From Pseudomonadota bacterium (GTDB lineage: Bacteria > Pseudomonadota > Gammaproteobacteria > Xanthomonadales > Xanthomonadaceae), in NCBI GenBank assembly GCA_023457475.1, contig JAEWLO010000135.1, positions 1-13,092 on the forward strand: a DNA stretch of 13,092 nt, written 5' to 3'. This document shows, piece after piece, positions 8,444 through 13,092 of this stretch. The notes beneath the pieces are model-generated. The model made no database searches, was not told the origin of the DNA, and was given only the letters and a program-made list of their open reading frames with translations. Both the position numbers and the translations under genes were made by a program. Position 1 is the stretch's first letter. Each line of letters starts with the position of its first letter.

Positions 8444-8472
8444 ATATCGGCGGTGCCGTACGGAAACTTGAG
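8444..8472 (-). promoter_or_regulatory. Sigma-28 (FliA) promoter of fliS
   Basis: On the minus strand the -35 region CTCAAGTTT (8472-8464) and the -10 region GCCGATAT (8451-8444) match the FliA consensus TAAAGTTT and GCCGATAA closely; the spacer is 12 bases rather than the usual 11. The predicted start near 8437 gives a leader of about 100 bases before fliS, containing a small 5-bp hairpin (8361-8376). It lies in the 160-base gap between fliD and fliS. Confidence 0.8.
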
Positions 8473-8493
8473 GCGCGCCGGGCGGAACGGTGA

Positions 8494-9852
8494 TCAGCTG
8501 CTGGTTTTCTTGGCCAGTGCCTGGGTCAGGCTGTCGCTGGTGGTCTGCATCTGGGTCACCAGGGTTTCCATGGCGGTGAACTGCTTGGTGTACCGGGTGG
8601 ACACGTTTTCCATGCGCGCGTCCAGCGCGTCCAGGCGGCTCTCGAGATCCTTGATCTGCTTGTCCAGCGAGTTCTTGCGCTGGGTGAGGGTGCCGGATTC
8701 CTTGTCGAGGTTGCTCTTGATCAGCGCATCGAGCGGCTTGCCGATCGCGCCGTCGGCCCCGAACAGCCTGGAGACGGCTTCAGGATCCTTGGCGATGGCC
8801 GTTTCCATCTTGGCGCTGTCCAGGGTCAGCGTGCCGTCGGTGGCCAGACTGATGCCCATGTCCTTGAGGCCGTTGATATTGGTGCTGAACTGGCTGCGCA
8901 GCTGCTGCTGCAGCCCGCGCACCATGGCATCGCCGGTCAGGGCGGAGGCGGTACCGCTCGCCGTGTTGTACGCACTGGTGGACTTGAGCGCGCTGTTCAT
9001 CGCGTTGTAGGCGGTGACGAAGGCGGCCATGTCGGCCTTGAGCGAGGTGTTGTCGCGCGCGATGGTCAGCGTCTGCGTCTTGCCCGCTTCGGTGCCGGCC
9101 TTGGTCAGGGTGAGGTTCACCCCGGGCACGATGTCGCTGATGGTGTTGGAGCTGGAGGTGCGGGTGAAGCCGTCCACCACGACCACGGCGTCCTTCGGTT
9201 CGACCGTCTGGCTCATCGGTGAGCCGGCGGTGCCGTCGTAGGTGAGCGCGGCGAGGCCGCCGTTGCCGCCACTGGTGCTGACCTTCACCGCGCCGGCCAG
9301 GCCGGTGTCGACGGCGCTCAGCACCAGGTGCTGGCCGTCGTCGGCAGTGATGATGCTGGCGGTGACGCCCTTGCCCCCGGCGGCCTTGTTGATGGCGGCG
9401 GCGATGTCGCTGAGCTTGCTGTCCTCCTTGATGGTGACATCAAGGGTGGTTTCGCCGTAGGTCAGGGTCAGCGTACCGTCACCGACCACGGTGTCCTTGG
9501 CGAAGGCACCGGAGCTGAGCTTCTGCCCCTGCGCCAGCGATTTGACTTCAACCTGGTGAGTGCCGGGCGAGGCCGTGGCCGCGCCGTCCGAGGTGTCGAT
9601 GCTGGCGCTGAAATTCGAATCCGAGACCGTGGTGGCCTTGTAGGACGGCTTGTCAGCGTTCTTGATCAGGCTGGCGAGGGTGGTCTGCAGGTTGGTCATG
9701 CCGCCTGTCAGGGTGGCGATCGCCGACAATTTGGCGCTGGCGGCGGTGCCGGCGGCATTGATGGTGTTTGCCTGCGGTTCGCGCTCCTTGGCGACCAGCT
9801 GGGCCACCAGGGTGGGGATGTCGAGGCCGGTACCGATGGTGCCAATCGCCAT
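8494..9852 (-). CDS. fliD: FliD, flagellar filament cap protein
   Basis: FliD (HAP2) caps the growing filament and folds exported flagellin into it. The product is 452 residues. The conserved N-terminal part starts MAIGTIGTGLDIPTLVAQLVAKEREP (1-26), as FliD proteins do. The variable middle (about 75-265) is rich in Thr, Ser and Gly and includes beta-rich segments such as GTHQVEVKSLAQGQKLSSG. The C-terminal domain returns to conserved helices: DMAAFVTAYNAMN (274-286), DMGISLATDGTLTLD (331-345) and a heptad-rich tail from about 385 to 445. No truncation is seen. The ATG at 9852 has AGGAC upstream. It heads the fliD-fliS-fliT-PilZ unit and has two tandem promoters, sigma-54 at 9976-9991 and sigma-28 at 9908-9935. 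Confidence 0.96.
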   Translation of the reverse strand: MAIGTIGTGLDIPTLVAQLVAKEREPQANTINAAGTAASAKLSAIATLTGGMTNLQTTLASLIKNADKPSYKATTVSDSNFSASIDTSDGAATASPGTHQVEVKSLAQGQKLSSGAFAKDTVVGDGTLTLTYGETTLDVTIKEDSKLSDIAAAINKAAGGKGVTASIITADDGQHLVLSAVDTGLAGAVKVSTSGGNGGLAALTYDGTAGSPMSQTVEPKDAVVVVDGFTRTSSSNTISDIVPGVNLTLTKAGTEAGKTQTLTIARDNTSLKADMAAFVTAYNAMNSALKSTSAYNTASGTASALTGDAMVRGLQQQLRSQFSTNINGLKDMGISLATDGTLTLDSAKMETAIAKDPEAVSRLFGADGAIGKPLDALIKSNLDKESGTLTQRKNSLDKQIKDLESRLDALDARMENVSTRYTKQFTAMETLVTQMQTTSDSLTQALAKKTSS

Positions 9853-9875
9853 GTCTGCAGTCCTGTATTCAAAGG

Positions 9876-9897
9876 GGACGCCTAACCCGCTGCGTCC
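9876..9897 (-). other. Hairpin in the fliD leader
   Basis: GGACGC/GCGTCC arms (9892-9897 and 9876-9881) form a 6-bp stem with a 10-base loop. The sigma-28 promoter predicts a start near 9901, so this stem would form at the very 5' end of the late fliD transcript, where such structures can protect mRNA. That function is inference. Confidence 0.4.
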
Positions 9898-9907
9898 TGT
9901 GCAGGAG

Positions 9908-9935
9908 TTATCGGCCCGAAACGGGGAGGCTTGAG
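9908..9935 (-). promoter_or_regulatory. Sigma-28 (FliA) promoter of fliD
   Basis: The minus strand shows TCAAGCCT (9934-9927), an 11-base spacer and a perfect GCCGATAA (9915-9908). This is the best sigma-28 match in the window. It lies about 40 bases downstream of the sigma-54 site, so fliD can be expressed in both the middle and late classes. Confidence 0.9.
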
Positions 9936-9975
9936 CCCGACGGCCTTGGGGCAGCCGGATGGATACGAGGCATGC

Positions 9976-9991
9976 TGCAAGGGTTGTGCCA
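9976..9991 (-). promoter_or_regulatory. Sigma-54 (-24/-12) promoter of fliD
   Basis: The minus strand reads TGGCACAACCCTTGCA, with the invariant GG and GC ten bases apart and a full TGGCAC and TTGCA. The start would be near 9964, about 110 bases upstream of the fliD ATG. RpoN2 and FleQ from 2752-6046 are the expected drivers. Confidence 0.9.
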
Positions 9992-10009
9992 CGTTGGGTT
10001 GCCAGCCAA

Positions 10010-10033
10010 CAAAAAACCCCGCTTTCGCGGGGT
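10010..10033 (-). terminator. Rho-independent terminator of the first complete flagellin gene
   Basis: The minus-strand stem CCCCGC/GCGGGG (10027-10032 with 10017-10022) has a GAAA loop and is followed by TTTTTT (10016-10011). It lies 28 bases past the flagellin stop and about 20 bases before the fliD sigma-54 promoter. Confidence 0.93.
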
Positions 10034-10060
10034 CTTCTGCTTACGCTTGGACTGCAGGAA

Positions 10061-11281
10061 TCAGCCCTGCAGCAGGCTCATCACGCTGGACGGCGACTGG
10101 TTGGCCTGGGCCAGCATCGCGGTACCGGCCTGCTGCAGGATCTGCGTGCGGGTCAGTTCGGCGGTTTCCTTGGCGTAGTCGGTGTCGCGGATACGGCTGC
10201 GCGAGGCGGACAGGTTTTCCGAGGTGGTGTTCAGGTTGGCGATGGTCGAGGTGAAGCGGTTCTGGATCGCACCCATGTCGGCGCGCGAGGAGTTGACCGA
10301 CTTCAGTGCGTTGTCGACGATCGACAGCGCACGCTGGGCACCTGCAACGGTGGAAATGTTCAGGTCGCCGACCGACGTCTTGGTGGTCGACACCGTGCCG
10401 CTGTTGGCGGCCGTGCTGGTTTCGGTCAGGCCCAGGCCCGCAGCGGTGGCCACGGTGGCACCGGTAGTCGCTGTACCGCCGTACGCCACGTCGAACGCCT
10501 GCCCGTCCTTGATGCCGGTCAGGGTGATGACGCCGCTCTTGACCGATGCATAGACGCCGGTGGTATCCATCTTTTCGTTGATGGCCGCAGCGGTGGCTGC
10601 AGTGATCGACTGGCCCGACTTCACGCTGAAGTCGGAGATGTTCACCAGTGTTGCGGTGCCACCCTTCGGCGTATAGGAAATCTGCAGGCCGGTGTAGGTG
10701 GTATCGGCAGTCGCGGCATCAGCGGCGGCCAGGCTGGTGCCCACGTAGTCACCGGCGAAGAAGCCGCTGCCCAGCTTGCTGGCGCTGCTGTCGACGATGC
10801 TGTTGATGCCGATGGTCTGGCCGGAATCGGCACCGACCTGGAACAGCGCGCCGGAGAACGAACCATCCAGCAGCTTGGTGCCGTTGAAGTTGGTCTGGCG
10901 GCTGACGCGGTCGATTTCGGAGGTCAGCTGCTTCACTTCGGCGTTCAGTGCCTCGCGATCGCTTTCCGAGTTGGTGGCGTTGGCCGACTGCACCGACAGC
11001 TCACGGATGCGCTGCAGGTTGTTGCCGATTTCGACCATCGCGCCTTCGGCGGTCTGGGCCAGCGAGATGCCGTCGTTGGCGTTGCGGACGGCGACGTCCA
11101 GGCCGCGGATCTGGGTGCTGAAGCGCTCGGAGATCGCCAGGCCGGCGGCGTCGTCCTTGGCGCTGTTGATGCGCAGGCCCGACGACAGGCGCTGGATCGT
11201 CGTGGCCAGGCTGGAGCCGCTGGTCGACAGATTGCGCTGCGCATTGAGCGACATCACATTGGTGTTGATGACTTGTGCCAT
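10061..11281 (-). CDS. fliC: Flagellin FliC, copy A (filament subunit)
   Basis: Filament subunit of 406 residues. The conserved D0/D1 N-terminal region is residues 1-165 (MAQVINTNVMSLNAQRNL; QRLSSGLRINSAKDDAAGLA at 30-49; NNLQRIRELSVQSANATNS at 87-105). The central part (about 165-305) is short and unlike that of copy B. The D1/D0 C-terminal region (about 306-406) ends in QANQSPSSVMSLLQG. The ATG at 11281 has AGGAG eight bases upstream. An in-frame ATG at 11359 would add 26 residues, but it lacks a ribosome site and lies inside the leader palindrome, so it is rejected. Residue 43 is Asp, within the flg22-type segment recognised by the plant receptor FLS2. The gene has its own sigma-28-like promoter and terminator. 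Exact numbering among the fliC copies cannot be set from this window. Confidence 0.97.
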   Translation of the reverse strand: MAQVINTNVMSLNAQRNLSTSGSSLATTIQRLSSGLRINSAKDDAAGLAISERFSTQIRGLDVAVRNANDGISLAQTAEGAMVEIGNNLQRIRELSVQSANATNSESDREALNAEVKQLTSEIDRVSRQTNFNGTKLLDGSFSGALFQVGADSGQTIGINSIVDSSASKLGSGFFAGDYVGTSLAAADAATADTTYTGLQISYTPKGGTATLVNISDFSVKSGQSITAATAAAINEKMDTTGVYASVKSGVITLTGIKDGQAFDVAYGGTATTGATVATAAGLGLTETSTAANSGTVSTTKTSVGDLNISTVAGAQRALSIVDNALKSVNSSRADMGAIQNRFTSTIANLNTTSENLSASRSRIRDTDYAKETAELTRTQILQQAGTAMLAQANQSPSSVMSLLQG

Positions 11282-11373
11282 TTTCGTGCTCCTGGTGGCG
11301 AGGGTGATGTCGCCGGATAATGGAGGTATTTCCCCTTGCGGAGGTGCCATGCATGGCAATCACGCAGTGGCTG
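11282..11373 (-). other. Conserved flagellin leader, copy A
   Basis: The predicted transcript start near 11373 leaves about 92 bases before the ATG. In order on the minus strand they hold a 14-bp perfect palindrome TGCCATGCATGGCA (11358-11345), a CTCC-GCAA-GGGG mini-hairpin with a GNRA-type loop (11343-11332), an ACCTCC element complementary to the ribosome site (11327-11322), a 5-bp hairpin GGCGA/TCGCC (11314-11297) and AGGAG (11293-11289). The leader of copy B carries all of these with only a few changes. I cannot name a known riboswitch or leader family. Confidence 0.55.
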
Positions 11374-11379
11374 AAGTCA

Positions 11380-11406
11380 ATAACGACACATTGTCAACGA
11401 CCTTTA
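11380..11406 (-). promoter_or_regulatory. Sigma-28-like promoter of flagellin copy A
   Basis: The minus strand shows TAAAGGTC (11406-11399), an 11-base spacer and GTCGTTAT (11387-11380). The -35 half is good; the -10 half matches GCCGATAA at five of eight bases. The same variant -10 is kept in copy B (12837-12844), which supports it being functional. Confidence 0.7.
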
Positions 11407-11450
11407 GCGAAAACATGCGAAAAAACCTGCTTTTGCCCTGATTCCTAAAA

Positions 11451-11473
11451 GAAAAACCCGGCCGAGGCCGGGT
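11451..11473 (-). terminator. Rho-independent terminator of flagellin copy B
   Basis: The minus-strand stem CCCGGC/GCCGGG (11467-11472 with 11457-11462) has a CTCG loop and is followed by TTTTT (11456-11452). It ends the copy B transcript 24 bases after its stop and about 45 bases before the copy A promoter. Confidence 0.93.
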
Positions 11474-11496
11474 CTTCTTTTGTCCGCTACGGGCGA

Positions 11497-12738
11497 TCAG
11501 CCCTGCAGCAGGCTCATCACGCTCGAGGGCGACTGGTTCGCCTGGGCCAGCATCGCGGTGCCGGCCTGCTGCAGGATCTGCGTGCGGGTCAGTTCGGCGG
11601 TTTCCTTGGCGTAGTCGGTGTCGCGGATACGGCTGCGCGAGGCCGACAGGTTTTCCGAGGTGGTGCCGAGGTTGGCGATGGTGGAGGTGAAGCGGTTCTG
11701 GATCGCACCCATGTCGGCGCGCGAGCTGTTCACCGCCTTCAGTGCGCGGTCGACCACGTCGATGGCCTGTTGGGCACCGACCACCTTGGAGATGTCCAGA
11801 CCAGCGGCATAGCTCTTGTTCGCCGGCGCGCCGGTGGAAGCGGTAAACGTCGGTGCCGTCTTGGTGGCCGGCGTCGCCGCCGTGTCGGTCCACGTGCCGG
11901 CGGTGATCCCGAAGGCCTGGAACGCGCCGCTGGCGTTGGTGCTGTCCTTGATCGCGGTCAGGTTGACCTTGGTCGCGTCCGTCTTGTCCACTTCGGCATA
12001 GACGCCGCTCTGGTCCATCTTCTCATTGATCGCAGCGGCGACCGCCTTCGCAGCGGCACCCTGCATGTCAGCCGCGGTGGTGCCGGTAGCCTTGACGTTG
12101 ATGTCGCCCAGGTCGATCGCTTTGCCGTCAGAGCCGGTCACCTTCATGCCGGTGATCTTGAGGCCCTGGCCGGCAGTGACGCCAGCGGCAGCGACCGTCA
12201 GCGAGTTGCTGTCGAACTGCGAACCACCCAGTGCCGAGCTGCTGGCATTGACGATGCTGTTGATGCCGATGGTCTGGCCGGAATCGGCACCGACCTGGAA
12301 CAGCGCGCCGGAGAACGAACCGTCCAGCAGCTTGGTGCCGTTGAAGTTGGTCTGGCGGCTGACGCGGTCGATTTCCGAAACCAGCTGCTTCACTTCCGCG
12401 TTGAGCGCTTCACGGTCGCTGTCGGAGTTGGTGGCATTGGCCGACTGCACCGACAGTTCTCGGATACGCTGCAGGTTGTTGCCGATTTCCACCATCGCGC
12501 CTTCGGCGGTCTGGGCCAGCGAGATGCCGTCGTTGGCGTTGCGCACGGCGACGTCCAGGCCGCGGATCTGGGTGCTGAAGCGCTCGGAGATCGCCAGGCC
12601 GGCGGCGTCGTCCTTGGCGCTGTTGATGCGAAGACCCGACGACAGACGCTGGATCGTCGTGGCCAGGCTGGAGCCGCTGGTCGACAGATTGCGCTGCGCG
12701 TTGAGCGACATCACATTGGTGTTGATGACTTGTGCCAT
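11497..12738 (-). CDS. fliC: Flagellin FliC, copy B (filament subunit)
   Basis: Filament subunit of 413 residues. The first 163 residues differ from copy A only at two positions that I can see (Glu106 to Asp, Thr120 to Val), and the last 80 or so are almost identical, so filaments may mix the subunits. The middle (about 164-320) is different in sequence and about 7 residues longer: it contains SQFDSNSLTVAAAGVTAGQG and a Thr/Ala-rich stretch, while AAAINEKMD...GVYA is shared with copy A. The ATG at 12738 is preceded by AGGAG; an in-frame ATG at 12816, inside the leader palindrome, is rejected as for copy A. Asp43 is present. It has its own promoter (12837-12863) and terminator (11451-11473), so it is monocistronic. 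Confidence 0.97.
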   Translation of the reverse strand: MAQVINTNVMSLNAQRNLSTSGSSLATTIQRLSSGLRINSAKDDAAGLAISERFSTQIRGLDVAVRNANDGISLAQTAEGAMVEIGNNLQRIRELSVQSANATNSDSDREALNAEVKQLVSEIDRVSRQTNFNGTKLLDGSFSGALFQVGADSGQTIGINSIVNASSSALGGSQFDSNSLTVAAAGVTAGQGLKITGMKVTGSDGKAIDLGDINVKATGTTAADMQGAAAKAVAAAINEKMDQSGVYAEVDKTDATKVNLTAIKDSTNASGAFQAFGITAGTWTDTAATPATKTAPTFTASTGAPANKSYAAGLDISKVVGAQQAIDVVDRALKAVNSSRADMGAIQNRFTSTIANLGTTSENLSASRSRIRDTDYAKETAELTRTQILQQAGTAMLAQANQSPSSVMSLLQG

Positions 12739-12830
12739 TTTCGTGCTCCTGGTGGCGAGGGTGATGTCGCCGGGTAATGGAGGTGTTTCCCCTTGCGGAG
12801 ATGCCATGCATGGCAATCACGCAGTGGCTG
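12739..12830 (-). other. Conserved flagellin leader, copy B
   Basis: Same layout and nearly the same sequence as the leader of copy A: palindrome at 12815-12802, CTCC-GCAA-GGGG at 12800-12789, GGCGA/TCGCC hairpin at 12771-12754, then AGGAG. Similarity starts abruptly at the -35 element and continues into the gene; upstream of the promoter the two copies do not resemble each other. Confidence 0.55.
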
Positions 12831-12836
12831 ATTCCA

Positions 12837-12863
12837 ATAACGACAGAATGTCAACAACCTTTA
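12837..12863 (-). promoter_or_regulatory. Sigma-28-like promoter of flagellin copy B
   Basis: The minus strand shows TAAAGGTT (12863-12856), an 11-base spacer and GTCGTTAT (12844-12837). It shares the -35 core, the variant -10 and the GTTGACA run at the start of the spacer with copy A. The TTGACA lacks a partner -10 at 16-18 bases, so I prefer sigma-28 over sigma-70. Confidence 0.7.
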
Positions 12864-12909
12864 GTCCATGCCGGGGCAAAAAGGCCGTTGGCGTCACAGT
12901 TTCCAAATG

Positions 12910-12931
12910 AAAAACCCGGCCGGGGCCGGGT
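12910..12931 (-). terminator. Rho-independent terminator of the third flagellin copy
   Basis: The minus-strand stem CCCGGC/GCCGGG (12925-12930 with 12915-12920) has a CCCG loop and is followed by TTTTT (12914-12910). It is almost the same hairpin as the one after copy B and lies 24 bases past the stop. Confidence 0.92.
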
Positions 12932-12954
12932 CTTCATCTGGCTGCCTCGGGCGA

Positions 12955-13092
12955 TCAGCCCTGCAACAGGCTCATCACGCTCGAAGGCGACTGGTTGGCC
13001 TGGGCCAGCATCGCGGTACCGGCCTGCTGCAGGATCTGCGTGCGGGTCAGTTCGGCGGTTTCCTTGGCGTAGTCGGTGTCGCGGATACGGCT
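12955..13092 (-). CDS. fliC: Flagellin FliC, copy C (C-terminal 45 residues only, cut by window edge)
   Basis: The last 45 codons and stop of a third flagellin, from SRIRDTDYAKETAELTRTQI to QSPSSVMSLLQG. The protein sequence is identical to the ends of copies A and B. Over these 138 bases it differs from copy A at three bases and from copy B at four, all silent, and the 70 or so bases furthest from the stop are identical in all three. The rest of the gene lies beyond the high-coordinate edge. Confidence 0.95.
   Translation of the reverse strand, partial: SRIRDTDYAKETAELTRTQILQQAGTAMLAQANQSPSSVMSLLQG

Noticed and set aside
9959..11320. Plus-strand open frames opposite the flagellin genes (453 codons here, 335 codons at 11770-12777)
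   Set aside because: The two frames resemble each other only because the flagellin genes beneath them are paralogues; no independent coding evidence.
11282..11359. Upstream in-frame starts adding 26 residues to flagellin copies A and B (from 11359 and 12816)
   Set aside because: FliC proteins begin MAQVINTN; the downstream ATG has a strong AGGAG, the upstream ATG has none and lies within a palindrome.
10061..13092. Near-identical direct repeats as a CRISPR array or mobile element
   Set aside because: They are the conserved ends of tandem flagellin genes; there are no short regularly spaced repeats, terminal inverted repeats or transposase.

Overview
The window is a high-GC block of polar-flagellum genes from a gammaproteobacterium of the Xanthomonadaceae, most likely Stenotrophomonas (S. 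maltophilia group). The grounds are: a second rpoN gene lying next to a FleQ-type activator inside the flagellar cluster; tandem fliC paralogues (two complete, one partial); and two GTAG-headed hairpins that look like the SMAG REP elements of S. maltophilia. Every gene I can support is on the minus strand, so transcription runs from high to low coordinates. The species assignment is inference; no database was searched.

Layout in the direction of transcription. (1) 13092-10061: the tail of one flagellin gene and two complete flagellin genes. Each complete gene has its own sigma-28-like promoter and a nearly identical leader of about 90 nt, and each of the three has its own rho-independent terminator. 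(2) 9991-7025: fliD, fliS, a FliT-like gene and an atypical PilZ gene. fliD has a sigma-54 promoter and a textbook sigma-28 promoter in tandem; fliS has another sigma-28 promoter. The last three genes are joined by 1-4 bp overlaps and the unit ends at a SMAG-like hairpin. (3) 6942-6310: a NarL/FixJ-type response regulator matching FsnR, transcribed alone and closed by a strong terminator. (4) 6046-2752: rpoN2, a single-domain receiver protein and fleQ, tightly packed, again followed by a SMAG-like hairpin. (5) 2499-1405: a small trimeric autotransporter adhesin (YadA type) that sits as a separate cistron inside the cluster. (6) 1225-1: a sigma-54 promoter, fliE and the first 263 codons of fliF.

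How the genes work together. RpoN2 with the FleQ activator should drive the sigma-54 promoters seen upstream of fliE (basal body) and fliD (cap). The late promoters for flagellins, fliD and fliS fit sigma-28 (FliA, not encoded here). FliS and the FliT-like protein are expected secretion chaperones for flagellin and FliD.

The observations most worth a second look are: FleQ lacks most of the cyclic-di-GMP contact residues known from Pseudomonas FleQ, and the PilZ protein of the neighbouring operon lacks the canonical c-di-GMP motif; the flagellin leaders are conserved, palindrome-bearing and potentially structured; an adhesin gene is embedded in the flagellar locus; and fliD has dual promoters. 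I found no CRISPR array, transposase, prophage or RNA gene, and no clearly novel multi-gene system.
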